From UBA1447 sp964612185 (GTDB lineage Bacteria > Bacillota > Clostridia > Oscillospirales > Acutalibacteraceae), in contig CAZTCR010000001.1 in the NCBI GenBank assembly GCA_964612185.1, positions 121,993-185,992 on the forward strand: a stretch of 64,000 nucleotides of DNA, read 5' to 3'. Below the pieces are notes generated by a model. It was given only the letters and a program-made list of their open reading frames with translations. It had not been told where the DNA came from and did not search any database. Positions 9,363 through 18,851 of this stretch are shown in pieces; the first letter of the stretch is position 1; every line of letters starts with the position of its first letter. The position numbers were made by a program, and so were the translations under genes.

Positions 9363-11296
9363 TCGCTGTCATACGCTATTGAAACGGATTTCGGATTACT
9401 TGAAAACAATGTTCTCGACTCCCTTTTCCCGTACCACACATACAGGATACCATATTCACACCAGCCGGAAGGGATGTCTTCATCCCGCATGGTTATCGTA
9501 TTGCCTCTCCTCAAAAGAGGTCCTTTAATATTAATGAAGGCTTTTGCAAAATAATCATAGAAATCAAAGTTCGAATGTAAGGTAACTTCATTTTTATTCG
9601 GAACAACAATAATGCTTTTTTGGTAGTTGAGCAACTCGCCATACAGTTCCTTGCCTAACGGATACCTGTGCAGGAAATCTTCAATTTCTGTATAAAACTC
9701 ATCAAGACCGTAAGCAATATTCAAAAACAGACCTTCCTCAAGCGCCCAGAATATTTTACCGAATTTATCCTCCTGATATAAAAGTTTGCCTTTCCCGTCC
9801 AAAAAAGCGCTCAATCTGCCGGTTACTTTTTCCATGACTGATTTGCTAAAGACGCTCTTGGTTTCAATCCAGTTCAGCAGATCCGAATAGAAGTCATAAT
9901 AAGAAATATTTATTTCGTTATGTAAATAAATCGCGAAACACTGCAACAGCCCGTAGTTGTGAAAACCAACAACACACACGGTAAACATATTTGCCTTTTT
10001 CCAGTCATCACTGCTCATGGTGGCAGTTTCCACAATAATGCGGGAACTGCCGGCCATAACAGAATCATCCGTACTTTCACAGTGCGGCTGACAAAGCGGG
10101 GACGAAACGGTTTTGATACCGAATTTTTCGATATACTTAGGGCTTGCCATTTTTGCGTTTGGCAAGACTTCGCAGTGATGCACATTTATTGAGTTGTGCT
10201 GCCCAAGTTCCAACGCTTCACATAAACCTTTGGAAAAACTTTCGTAAGTTTCCCCCGGCAATCCCAGGATAATATCCGAGTAAACGGGGATACCTGCTTT
10301 ATGGTATTGATCAAGCAGACTGACAACCCCGCCTTTATCTAAGGATTCGCGTCTTCCCACATTGGCCAGGACTTCTTTTGAAAGGCTTTGAAACGGAAAT
10401 GTCGCGCCCTTGCTTAAACCTGCCATATTGAGTTTTTTATTAATCTCAAACACAAAGTCGTTGCGCTCCTCAAAACAGGCCACCTCAAACTTCAGCGGAT
10501 AGCCCGTTTTTCGTTTGGCATCGATAACGGCCTCAACAAATATTTCGTCGCGGTCAAACATACCAAAATTGGCATCAGCGCAAAAACAATACTCGATTTT
10601 ATGTTTTGAAATCCATTCAATCTCTCTCAATATTTTATCTTCAGGCATCAACCTGACTTTCGGTGCTACCCAGCAGCAATAGGTGCAGTGGTTCGGGCAG
10701 CCCCTGTTTGTTTCAATTATGGCGTCGAGTTGGATATCACCATCTTTTTCTTGAAGAATTTTATCAAATATACCTTCAAGATAGGGCGATGGGCTTCCCT
10801 GAAGAGCAACTTCTTTTTGCGGTGTTTTCACGATGTCTGATGTTGTGGATCTGTAAGAGATGTTTGGTATCGAATCCATTGCTAAACTACCGGCTAAGGC
10901 TGCCAACACTTGTGTAAAAATTTCCTCGCCCTCACCATGAATCAGGATATCAATAAAACCGTACTGCTCAAGGTAACCGGTGTTGTTCGGGATTTGATGA
11001 CCGCCAAAAACGATCACGCATTTTGGGTAACATTTTTTGATCTGTTGAGCGAGAGCAATGTTATACTCGCAGTTCCACATATAATTGGAAAAGCCGGCCA
11101 GAAACGGGTTTTCAATTTCCGAGAGGACTTTGTCAATTGGGTCTTTTTTGTAAAAGAGTTTGCCGAGCTGATATTTTTCCCTCACCTGCGGAAACTGCCA
11201 TGCGTAAGCCGCTATCACGCCGGCTGCGTATGGGAAGGATATCGTATTGCCGGTCCGGCTGTTCGGTTGTACTAAATATATATTATTCTTATCCAT
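9359..11296 (-). CDS. B12-binding radical SAM protein, long family, copy 5 (Cys-Cys variant)
   Basis: This 645-residue member starts MDKNNIYLVQ. It has FGGHQIP at about 97-103, HGEGEE at 120-125, ADANFG and LGLPGE. The cluster motif is CPNHCTYC (Cys 200, 204, 207) with an immediately adjacent fourth cysteine (208), giving CTYCCWV; no other copy has this. The C-terminal signature is WCEYGILYVWYGKR. AAAGGAC lies upstream of the ATG at a rather long distance. It is the first gene after the promoter at 11376-11405, so it probably heads the transcript that runs through 7407, 5405, 3430, 2584 and 654. The following gene overlaps its stop by four bases. Confidence 0.86.
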   Translation of the reverse strand: MDKNNIYLVQPNSRTGNTISFPYAAGVIAAYAWQFPQVREKYQLGKLFYKKDPIDKVLSEIENPFLAGFSNYMWNCEYNIALAQQIKKCYPKCVIVFGGHQIPNNTGYLEQYGFIDILIHGEGEEIFTQVLAALAGSLAMDSIPNISYRSTTSDIVKTPQKEVALQGSPSPYLEGIFDKILQEKDGDIQLDAIIETNRGCPNHCTYCCWVAPKVRLMPEDKILREIEWISKHKIEYCFCADANFGMFDRDEIFVEAVIDAKRKTGYPLKFEVACFEERNDFVFEINKKLNMAGLSKGATFPFQSLSKEVLANVGRRESLDKGGVVSLLDQYHKAGIPVYSDIILGLPGETYESFSKGLCEALELGQHNSINVHHCEVLPNAKMASPKYIEKFGIKTVSSPLCQPHCESTDDSVMAGSSRIIVETATMSSDDWKKANMFTVCVVGFHNYGLLQCFAIYLHNEINISYYDFYSDLLNWIETKSVFSKSVMEKVTGRLSAFLDGKGKLLYQEDKFGKIFWALEEGLFLNIAYGLDEFYTEIEDFLHRYPLGKELYGELLNYQKSIIVVPNKNEVTLHSNFDFYDYFAKAFINIKGPLLRRGNTITMRDEDIPSGWCEYGILYVWYGKRESRTLFSSNPKSVSIAYDSE

Positions 11297-11375
11297 CTGA
11301 AAGAATCTTGTCCTTTCGGTTTATACCGATCCTAATAAAAAATACAATTAATTGTATATTATATCATTTCATATC

Positions 11376-11405
11376 ATATTATCACGAAATGCGTATATTT
11401 GTCAA
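11376..11405 (-). promoter_or_regulatory. Promoter for the left part of block A
   Basis: In the 181-base gap between two long-family genes, the minus strand has TTGACA (11400-11405), an 18-base spacer and TAATAT (11376-11381). The surrounding DNA is very AT-rich. It would transcribe the gene beginning at 11296 and those behind it. No clear terminator or riboswitch is visible in the same gap. Confidence 0.6.
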
Positions 11406-11477
11406 TCTTAAATAATTCTAAATTTGAACATATAATATGCAAAGCCCTCAAAATTACAGTGGCGGTGTTTCAAATGT

Positions 11478-13412
11478 TTATGCAAAGTCAATCTTATAAC
11501 TGCGGCTGTCATTCGTAATGATTGTATGCCCGAGCCTTCGTCCGTACCAGACGACTTCTCTGGCATAAACGGCAATATCCGTGTAATCACGCAAAGGCAT
11601 TAGCGTAAGCGTGTTTTGAACTTGTTCTAACGGTTTTACGGCATTATTCATAGCATTCAGCATATAGCCGTGAAGATTATAGTTTTGCGCGATTTGCTGA
11701 TTCTTATTGTCGGGTACACAGATAACGCTTCTCTGATAGGTTAGAAGTTCCTCGAAAATATCATCTTCAACCCTGAAGGATTTCAGAAAAACAGAGGTTT
11801 CTTCGTAAAAACGGTTCATATCGGAAATGCAGTTTAGAAAAATTCCTTCGTCAAGAGGCCACCGGACATCGCCGAATTGCTTGTCATAAAAATAGGGTAC
11901 TATTCTTTCGGAAATCATTGTTTGAAGTTGTTTATAGATTTTTGAGAATATCATATAACCTAGCGTCTCTTCATGATCTAAATACCACTGAACAAGGCTT
12001 ATATAAAAGTCACTGTAAGGTATATCTTTTTCATTACGAAGATAGATGGAAAAATACCGTAACAGACCAAGGCAATGCATACTTTGTACGGCAAGGGAGA
12101 AAAGTTTGCACTTAACCCAGTCTTCCGGAGACAGAGTTTTTGTTGAGATAACGATGTCCGAATACTCTGTCACATCATTGTTTCCTGCCTCGCAGTGATA
12201 TTGATAAAACGGTACATGGATTGTTTTGATTTCATGTTTGTTGATATAATCCTTTTCGGCAAGCGCTGAATTGGCAAGCAGCACGCAGTCATAAACTTCG
12301 ATAACCGCGTGTTGACCGGCGTCAAGCAGACTGCCAATGCCGCATGTAAAACTGTCATAAGTTTCCCCGGGTAACGCGAGGATCATTTCGGAATAGGTGG
12401 GAATGCCTGCCAACCTGTAAAGGTTAATCACCTCGGAAAAATGTTCCAAAGTCATGTTGCTCCTACCGACATTTTTCAGCGCCTCGCCGGAGAGCGTCTG
12501 AAGCGAAATGGTTGTGCTTTTTGATAAATCGGCATCAGAGAAGCGCTTGGCCAGGGCAAAAACATTCTGGTTGTTGTATTTGGCATAATTTGCCCTGAAG
12601 CTTTTTGGATAACCGTTTCTTGCTTTCGCCTGGATGATCCAATCCGCTATTTGGTTATCCCTATCAAATTGCCCGAAGTTTGCGTCTGTTCCCCAGACAT
12701 ACTCGATTCTGTTTTTGGATAACCAAGCGATGTCCTTTTCGATCCTTTCCATCGGAAACATTTTAACACCGGCTTTGTGGGTTCCCCAGTCGCAAAAAGC
12801 GCAGCTGTTTGAACAGCCGCGGTTGGTTTCAAGCGTGCCGTGAAATTGTATTTCGGGATACGCTTTTATTATTCGGTCGAAGATGCCGGTTGAATAGGGC
12901 GACGGATAATCGAAACCCATCATTCTCATCCGGTTTGTTTGTGCCGGTTTTAGGTCATCACTTCTGTAAGAAATATTCGGTACATTACAAAGACTTCTCC
13001 CCGACATAAGAACACATAAAAGTTTCTCGAAAACTTCTTCGCCTTCTCCGTGAATGAGGATGTCAATGAAACCGTTTTCTTCGAGCATTGAAGCATCGGA
13101 AGGAATATTATGACCGCCGAAAACAATCAGGCATCCAGGGAATCTGCTTTTGATCTTTTTCGCAGCAGATTTGTTGTATTCATGATTCCAAATGTAACTT
13201 GAAAATCCAACAAGAAAAGGATTATCAAGGGAACCGACTAACAGTTCAACCGGTTCCCGTAAAAAAACGATACGGTCAAGATTACATGAATTCATAATTA
13301 ACTTATTGCTCCAAGCTTTGGCCGCAATCGTTCCGACAGCATAAGGGAGATAGGCGATTTTACTGTTGACAAGCGATTTTTCTCCCGCCTGGATGAGATA
13401 TATATTTTTCAT
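11478..13412 (-). CDS. B12-binding radical SAM protein, long family, copy 6
   Basis: From ATG 13412 this is a 644-residue protein starting MKNIYLIQAG; an in-frame ATG at 13433 is possible, and neither has a strong ribosome binding site. Signatures are FGGHNIP (about 98-104), HGEGEE (121-126) and the cluster motif CSNSCAFC (Cys 200, 204, 207). This motif has Ser where nearly all copies have Pro after the first cysteine. TDANFG and LALPGE replace ADANFG and LGLPGE. The C-terminal signature is AREVVWYGRR, but the usual preceding Trp is missing (TDIAVYAREVV). It is one of the more diverged copies. It ends upstream of the promoter at 11376-11405 and lies 68 bases after the stop of copy 7 (47 if ATG 13433 is used). 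Confidence 0.84.
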   Translation of the reverse strand: MKNIYLIQAGEKSLVNSKIAYLPYAVGTIAAKAWSNKLIMNSCNLDRIVFLREPVELLVGSLDNPFLVGFSSYIWNHEYNKSAAKKIKSRFPGCLIVFGGHNIPSDASMLEENGFIDILIHGEGEEVFEKLLCVLMSGRSLCNVPNISYRSDDLKPAQTNRMRMMGFDYPSPYSTGIFDRIIKAYPEIQFHGTLETNRGCSNSCAFCDWGTHKAGVKMFPMERIEKDIAWLSKNRIEYVWGTDANFGQFDRDNQIADWIIQAKARNGYPKSFRANYAKYNNQNVFALAKRFSDADLSKSTTISLQTLSGEALKNVGRSNMTLEHFSEVINLYRLAGIPTYSEMILALPGETYDSFTCGIGSLLDAGQHAVIEVYDCVLLANSALAEKDYINKHEIKTIHVPFYQYHCEAGNNDVTEYSDIVISTKTLSPEDWVKCKLFSLAVQSMHCLGLLRYFSIYLRNEKDIPYSDFYISLVQWYLDHEETLGYMIFSKIYKQLQTMISERIVPYFYDKQFGDVRWPLDEGIFLNCISDMNRFYEETSVFLKSFRVEDDIFEELLTYQRSVICVPDNKNQQIAQNYNLHGYMLNAMNNAVKPLEQVQNTLTLMPLRDYTDIAVYAREVVWYGRRLGHTIITNDSRSYKIDFA

Positions 13413-13480
13413 TGTTATACTTTTCAACTCCATTACATGCTCGGTTAACCCGGGTATAAAAAATCAGAAAGAAACGGTTG

Positions 13481-15400
13481 CTAAACATCATCAACGACAA
13501 TACAGTTTTTTTCGTTTGTAAAAATCGTTTCTCCCCGTCGTTTTCCGCCCAAAACAATTTTTGGCGCATACTCCTCCCAAGAGGATACATGAATCTTAGA
13601 ACTGATTTTTATGCGGCATCGATGTTCTTCCAGCGGTAAGTACTCTCCGCGATAAATCTGCTCAAAATAATGATAGAAGTCATAGGACAACTCAGCGCTC
13701 GCATTATCTATACCCGGGCGGCGGATAATTAACTTTTGAAATTTTAACAACTCCTGAAGCAAGGAACCTTCTATATCCAACTGCTTAATGAACGGAGCGA
13801 TTTCCTTCCAGAATTGTTCATTTGCATAGGCCATTTCCAAGAAAAACGCTTCTTCAAAATACCATCCTATATCGCCGAACTTTTCATTCTTATAGGCCCA
13901 AACGCCGGTATCAGTATCATAGAATCTGTTTCGGATGTCGAAAAATAACTTTTGCATATAGGTTCCGTTCGCATTGGAAATGAAGGAAAGCAAACGGCTG
14001 TAGAAGGTATAATATTCGGTTTGTTTTTCATAATGCAGGTACACAGCAAAACAACGCAATAACCCCATATTATGAAAAGCCTGCAGAACCACCGAAAACA
14101 TATTGGCATTCACCCACTCGTCAGCCGACATATCCGCGGTTTCTATTACCACATCGTAATATTCCGGTATTCCGTTGAAGTCGGCAACAAAATGCGCGCT
14201 GTTGATGGGCACTTTTGCCGTTTTAATGCCGTGCTTTTTTTGATAAGCCTTGTTGCCCATCAACGCGTTTGTATAAATTTGGCACTGGTAAACCGCCAGC
14301 GAATTGTGCTGCCCTGCCTCCAAAAGCAGGCATAAACCGTTGCAGAAACTTTCGTAAGTTTCGCCCGGAAGTCCAAGAATGATTTCTGTATAGGATGGAA
14401 TCCCTTCTGCCGCGTATTTTTGCTGGAGTTCGGAAAAGGCGCGCATATCCATTTCTCTGCGGCCGATTAGTTCTAGCGTTGTTTTATTCAGCGACTGATA
14501 GGCAATTGTAACCCCTTTATCAGCATGGTTTAAGTTTAATATTCTGCCGGCTTCAAACACGGTATCATTGCTGTTTTTGGCATAAGTTGGCCTGAAAACC
14601 GTTGGATAATCGGTTTTTTTTCTCGTCTCAACCACAAACTTGGCAATTTCAATATCCCTTGGCGCAATACCGAAATTCGCGTCCGCGCAATAACAGTATT
14701 CGATATGTTTTGCCGACATCCATTCAATTTCCTGCTTTACCCTTTCAAGCGGAAAATAGCGGATACTTTCGGTAAAACACCATTCGCAAAAAGCGCAATG
14801 GTAAGGACAGCCGCGGTTTGTTTCAATGATAGCATGAAACTCAATACCGGGATATTTGCTGAACATATTGTCGAAAATTCCGTTAAGATAGGGTGATGGG
14901 TAGGAACCGATATCAAAGTTTTGGAAAGTATTATTCCTTACAATTCCTTGCGGGGTTCGATATGCCAAGTTGTCAATTTTATCATAGCCGGTTCCGGCTT
15001 GTAATGATATGAGCAACTCGGCAAAGGCGTGTTCTCCTTCCCCAAAGACTGTAAAATCAATTGAATTGTTTTCTTTAAGAAAGGCAACACCATCATCTAT
15101 GCCATGCCCGCCGAACACAATAAGGCATGACGGGTATTTACTTTTAATTTTTTCTGCAAATGTTTTTGAATACGCCATGTTTCCGACCGAACAAGAAAAG
15201 GCAACGAGAAACGGATCGTGTAACCGCTGCATAGCAATATCTATTTCCTCGCGCATAAATAAGATGTCTCTGAAGTTATAGGCGGAAGATATCTTATCAT
15301 CCTGCAGGGCATAGGTGATAAGGCAACCGCTGGCATAGGGCAGATAAATTGTATGCTTGTAATGGCTTACAGCTATTTGTACAAAATAAACATTGTTCAA
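13481..15400 (-). CDS. B12-binding radical SAM protein, long family, copy 7 (extra Cys)
   Basis: This 639-residue product begins MNNVYFVQ from a TTG at 15400, with AAAGGAC nine bases upstream. The cobalamin-domain motifs are altered (FGGHGID, FGEGEH). The cluster motif CPYHCAFC (Cys 198, 202, 205) is followed by EWCFTE, with an extra Cys at 208. It shares YAKNSND and a motif ending in RYFP with the copies at 27919 and 29871, so these form a subgroup. The C-terminal signature loses its second Trp (YAPKIVLGGKRRGE). It is the first gene of block A and diverges from the short-family gene at 15555, 154 bases away. No convincing minus-strand promoter was found in that gap. Confidence 0.84.
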   Translation of the reverse strand: MNNVYFVQIAVSHYKHTIYLPYASGCLITYALQDDKISSAYNFRDILFMREEIDIAMQRLHDPFLVAFSCSVGNMAYSKTFAEKIKSKYPSCLIVFGGHGIDDGVAFLKENNSIDFTVFGEGEHAFAELLISLQAGTGYDKIDNLAYRTPQGIVRNNTFQNFDIGSYPSPYLNGIFDNMFSKYPGIEFHAIIETNRGCPYHCAFCEWCFTESIRYFPLERVKQEIEWMSAKHIEYCYCADANFGIAPRDIEIAKFVVETRKKTDYPTVFRPTYAKNSNDTVFEAGRILNLNHADKGVTIAYQSLNKTTLELIGRREMDMRAFSELQQKYAAEGIPSYTEIILGLPGETYESFCNGLCLLLEAGQHNSLAVYQCQIYTNALMGNKAYQKKHGIKTAKVPINSAHFVADFNGIPEYYDVVIETADMSADEWVNANMFSVVLQAFHNMGLLRCFAVYLHYEKQTEYYTFYSRLLSFISNANGTYMQKLFFDIRNRFYDTDTGVWAYKNEKFGDIGWYFEEAFFLEMAYANEQFWKEIAPFIKQLDIEGSLLQELLKFQKLIIRRPGIDNASAELSYDFYHYFEQIYRGEYLPLEEHRCRIKISSKIHVSSWEEYAPKIVLGGKRRGETIFTNEKNCIVVDDV

Positions 15401-15479
15401 ATCAAACTGTCCTTTCTAAACACTTAACTTAAAACGGACGGAAAGAAGGCGGGTGCTGAAGCAGCATAGTCAGCGGCAC

Positions 15480-15507
15480 TTGACAAAGAACAGAAATAGT
15501 TTATAGT
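15480..15507 (+). promoter_or_regulatory. Promoter for block B
   Basis: TTGACA (15480-15485), a 16-base spacer and TATAGT (15502-15507) lie in the divergent gap between 15400 and 15555. A ribosome binding site CGAGGTG precedes the ATG at 15555. It would drive the three short-family genes and perhaps the membrane protein behind them. Confidence 0.6.
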
Positions 15508-15554
15508 AAAATAAAACTAATTGTTATAGGTCAATGTGATCCGAGGTGCAAATA

Positions 15555-17042
15555 ATGAGGGTTTTACTTGTCAACCCCAACCCCGAAAAATATTATAAAT
15601 CAACAACATGTCCCTTGGGCTTATTGTCAATTGCGACTTATCTAAAAAATCGCGGGCATGTCGTCACCATAATTGACAGCACTGTAAAACACATCAACTA
15701 TGAGAAAGTCATTCGTGATTTTTCGCCGGATATTGTCGGCATCTCGGTAATATCATACAAGTCTATTTCAGATGCAATAAAAGCATCAGAAACCGCACAC
15801 GACACGGATTTGCCTGTTGTCTGGGGGGGGGCGCTTGCGTCTGTTATTCCTGAAACTGTTCTGAAACACGGCTGCGTTGATTATGTAGTGATAGGCGAGG
15901 GCGAGATTACTTGGGAAATGTTTTTAAAGGCGATTGTGGATAACAGCGGGCTTGATAACATTGACGGGCTGGCATATAAGCAACAGGGGAAGATTTTTAT
16001 CAATAAAGACAGAGCATTTGCCGACCTTGCGGATTTTCCGGTGTTGGATTGGAGCCTTGTTAATCCTCCGGACTATTTTCAGCAGCTTTTTTCAGCCCAA
16101 AAAATGCTTTATTTGTATTCGGCAAAGGGATGCCCCGGGCACTGCACTTTCTGTTTTAATAAGAGCTTCAATAAATGCGTATACAGAAAGCGGCCTTTCG
16201 AGTACTGCATTGAAGAGATTAAATACCTAGCCGCGAACTGCGGGCTGGACGGCGTTCATTTTGCGGACGAGCTTTGGTGCAGAAATAAAAAAGAAATGGC
16301 TGAAAACTGTGAAAAACTGATGAACACCGGTTTAAATATTTTTTGGGGCTGCAATGCCAAAATCGGGACATATGATAAAGATGATTTTGAATATTTGTAC
16401 CGTGCCGGTTGCCGCTGGATATTTTTTGGTGTTGAAAGCGGATCGGAAACCATTCAGGCAGAAATACAAAAAGGGATTTCTCTGAGCAAAGTGGAGGAAA
16501 CCATCAACAACTGTGCCGATGCCGGAATCGTCCCTGTGACTTCATTTATAATCGGTTTTCCTGATGAAACACCGGAACAAATTAGAGATACCATTATGCT
16601 GGCTAAAAAAATCCCCAAAGCGATGTTTGACTTCAACTTTTTCTTTCCGCTTACGGGTTCGGATATGTGCGATAAACTTGTTGCGCAGGGTAAGTACAAA
16701 ATTCCGGACACCCTTGAAGCTTTTTCAAAACTAATCCCGACCGAAAAAATGCAAAATAATTTTTCAAAAATACCCGCTAAAGAGATTAAGGTGATTCGCG
16801 CGTATTTTATGTGGTCGACATTGACCAAAAGAGGTTCGTTTTCCGATTCAGGCAGGCACATATTCATCAAGAAGGCTGTTGCCGACGCAGTTAAAGGCTT
16901 GTTTGGGCGCGGCATGAAAAATTTCGCCTTTTCGTTTGCTTATGATGCTCAAACATTTTTGGGTATTGCGGCTGCCCTGGTGCTTCATCCCGAAATCCGG
17001 CGGAAGTACGGATTGTACCGGGACGGTAAACCGCGAATTTAG
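15555..17042 (+). CDS. B12-binding radical SAM protein, short family
   Basis: This 495-residue protein begins MRVLLVNPNP. The cobalamin-binding half carries PLGLLSIATYL (20-30), WGG (90-92) and IGEGE (113-117). The radical SAM core has CPGHCTFC (Cys 193, 197, 200), then FNKSF and a basic RKRP motif, ADELW and IGFPDE. The tail ends RRKYGLYRDGKPRI, matching a KYGL ending in almost all short-family members and preceded by a hydrophobic stretch. The ATG at 15555 has CGAGGTG upstream; a GTG at 15546 is in frame but would overlap that site. BchE-like architecture is known for methyltransferases, cyclases and other carbon chemistry, so the reaction cannot be assigned. Confidence 0.87.
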   Translation: MRVLLVNPNPEKYYKSTTCPLGLLSIATYLKNRGHVVTIIDSTVKHINYEKVIRDFSPDIVGISVISYKSISDAIKASETAHDTDLPVVWGGALASVIPETVLKHGCVDYVVIGEGEITWEMFLKAIVDNSGLDNIDGLAYKQQGKIFINKDRAFADLADFPVLDWSLVNPPDYFQQLFSAQKMLYLYSAKGCPGHCTFCFNKSFNKCVYRKRPFEYCIEEIKYLAANCGLDGVHFADELWCRNKKEMAENCEKLMNTGLNIFWGCNAKIGTYDKDDFEYLYRAGCRWIFFGVESGSETIQAEIQKGISLSKVEETINNCADAGIVPVTSFIIGFPDETPEQIRDTIMLAKKIPKAMFDFNFFFPLTGSDMCDKLVAQGKYKIPDTLEAFSKLIPTEKMQNNFSKIPAKEIKVIRAYFMWSTLTKRGSFSDSGRHIFIKKAVADAVKGLFGRGMKNFAFSFAYDAQTFLGIAAALVLHPEIRRKYGLYRDGKPRI

Positions 17043-17278
17043 CATTAAAAAACCTTCCGAAAAGTATATAATATTTGAACTATAAGCAAAAAAACTATAC
17101 CGCTATTACTGGATAAAGTCAAGTCCGGGATTATCGTTAGATCGGGGTAGGGCGCGCATGTTTTGGGCTTGAACTTGCATTTATCCGGTAATTATTATAG
17201 AATATGCATATCGCAAGATGACTTGCCGGCGGATATTGCACCAACAAGTGCCAATCCGGTTAAAGAAAAGGTGTTGCA

Positions 17279-18760
17279 ATGAAAGTATTATTAGTTAATC
17301 CAAGGGTTGTCGAGCTGAGCAAGCGTCTTAAAGCCCCGACAATACCGCTTGGATTGCTTGCCATAGCAAGTTATATTAAAACAAAAGGGCATACCGTAAA
17401 AATAGTGGATTTAACCGTGAGGCGCGAGAGCATAGAAAAGCAAATCAGGAGTTTTGATCCTGATATTGTCGGCCTTACGGTTCACTCGACCCTTGTTGTC
17501 AAGTCAACCGTAAAAGTTTCCAAAACAGCAAAGAGCCTCGGGAAGCCTGTAATATGGGGCGGATTTCTGCCAAGTGTGTTAACCGAACTTTGCTTCAAAG
17601 AAGAATGTGTTGATTTTATCGCCATCAGTGAGGGCGAAGTCACTTTTTCCGAACTCCTGGACGCTATGGAAAACGGGAAACCTTATGATAATATTGATGG
17701 ATTGGCATTTGTTGACAAAGACGGTCTGCATATCAATAAAGCCCGGTCGTTCTCGAATTTAGCTGATTTCCCGTCAACCGATTGGTCTTTTATTGAACCG
17801 AAAAAGTATGTACAAAGATTTTTTAACTGCAAAAGGATGCTCTATTTATACTTTTCAAAGGGCTGTCCAGCCAGTTGCACTTTTTGTTATAATTCCGGTT
17901 ACCACCGGAGCTCTTTCAGAAAACGGCCTCCGGAACAGGTCATTGAGGAAATCGAATATCTGGTTGCAAACTGCGGGATGGATGGCATATATTTTGCCGA
18001 TGAATTCCTGTACCCGGGTAAACAGGACATGGATCGATTCATTTGCCTACTCAAAGAAAAGAACCTGAATCTTACCTGGGGCGGGCAGACGCGGATGGGT
18101 GTTTACAGCAGAGATGAGTTGCAGCGAATGTATGATGCAGGCTGCAGATACTTATTGATCGGGGTGGAAAGCGGAAACGCCGAGCGGATTAAGAAAATCA
18201 AAAAAAATATAGATTTAAACCAAGCAAAGGAAACTTTCACCAACTGCAAGGAAATCGGTATAACCACGCAGAGTTCTTTTATTATCGGATATCCAGATGA
18301 AACCGAGGAGGAACTCAAACAAACCGTCGCTTTCGCGCTGAGTTTGGATTCACCGTTGAGTCCGTTCAATGTGTTCTTTTTGCAGCCGGGTTCCGATGAG
18401 TTCAATTCCGCTGTCCGAAGCGGGCGATACAATCCGCCGAAAAACTTGAAAGAATGGGCGAAATTGCAAGCAGATGAATATGATGGGGATACTCTGTCAA
18501 AAGTGCCGAGAAAAGAATTGCTTGTTATCCACTTCTATGGGCAATGGCGCGGATTCTCCAAGAGAGAATCAGTTAATTCGGATTCCTACGGTGTCATCAA
18601 ACAACAAGCGGTTCAGGCAATAAAAAACATGTTTAAATTAAACTTTGACAACTTTTTCATCGGATCCTTTTCCTCGGCAAAACAGTTCATAACCGTTCTC
18701 TGGTATGCGAAAGCTTACCCGAAAATTCTGAAAAAATACGGGTTGTGGGATAAGAAATAG
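17279..18760 (+). CDS. B12-binding radical SAM protein, short family
   Basis: This 493-residue protein begins MKVLLVNPRV with AAAGGTG upstream of its ATG. The cobalamin-domain core is PLGLLAIASYI (23-33), WGG (93-95) and ISEGE, where Ser replaces the usual Gly. The cluster motif CPASCTFC (Cys 196, 200, 203) is followed by YNSGYHRSSFRKRP, then ADEFLYPG and IGYPDE. It closely resembles the gene at 34724 along its whole length, including the end (KQF, VLWYAKAYP, KKYGL), so the two are probably recent paralogs located in the two repeated units. The 236-base gap before it holds no convincing small gene or terminator; an AT-rich tract near 17190-17215 could hold a weak promoter. Confidence 0.87.
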   Translation: MKVLLVNPRVVELSKRLKAPTIPLGLLAIASYIKTKGHTVKIVDLTVRRESIEKQIRSFDPDIVGLTVHSTLVVKSTVKVSKTAKSLGKPVIWGGFLPSVLTELCFKEECVDFIAISEGEVTFSELLDAMENGKPYDNIDGLAFVDKDGLHINKARSFSNLADFPSTDWSFIEPKKYVQRFFNCKRMLYLYFSKGCPASCTFCYNSGYHRSSFRKRPPEQVIEEIEYLVANCGMDGIYFADEFLYPGKQDMDRFICLLKEKNLNLTWGGQTRMGVYSRDELQRMYDAGCRYLLIGVESGNAERIKKIKKNIDLNQAKETFTNCKEIGITTQSSFIIGYPDETEEELKQTVAFALSLDSPLSPFNVFFLQPGSDEFNSAVRSGRYNPPKNLKEWAKLQADEYDGDTLSKVPRKELLVIHFYGQWRGFSKRESVNSDSYGVIKQQAVQAIKNMFKLNFDNFFIGSFSSAKQFITVLWYAKAYPKILKKYGLWDKK

Positions 18761-18851
18761 CAAGGATGGTAAAAACGCTGGCACCATCAATGTGAAACGC
18801 CGGGTCTTTGGCATTTTACAGGATTATAATAAATAAACGACGGGAGATTTT

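Noticed and set aside
11440..11477. GCCACTG-like string that recalls part of a cobalamin riboswitch
   Set aside because: It lies upstream of the promoter at 11376-11405 and none of the other conserved riboswitch elements or stems is visible. I saw no cobalamin riboswitch anywhere in the window.
654..15400. The block as a CRISPR or simple repeat array
   Set aside because: Repetition is at the level of whole genes and protein motifs; no short spaced DNA repeats were found.
17043..17278. Small peptide gene as a possible radical SAM substrate before the gene at 17279
   Set aside because: The longest frame (near 17217) has no ribosome binding site and overlaps the next start; no peptide-precursor pattern is seen. 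No peptide substrate was found in the other gaps either.
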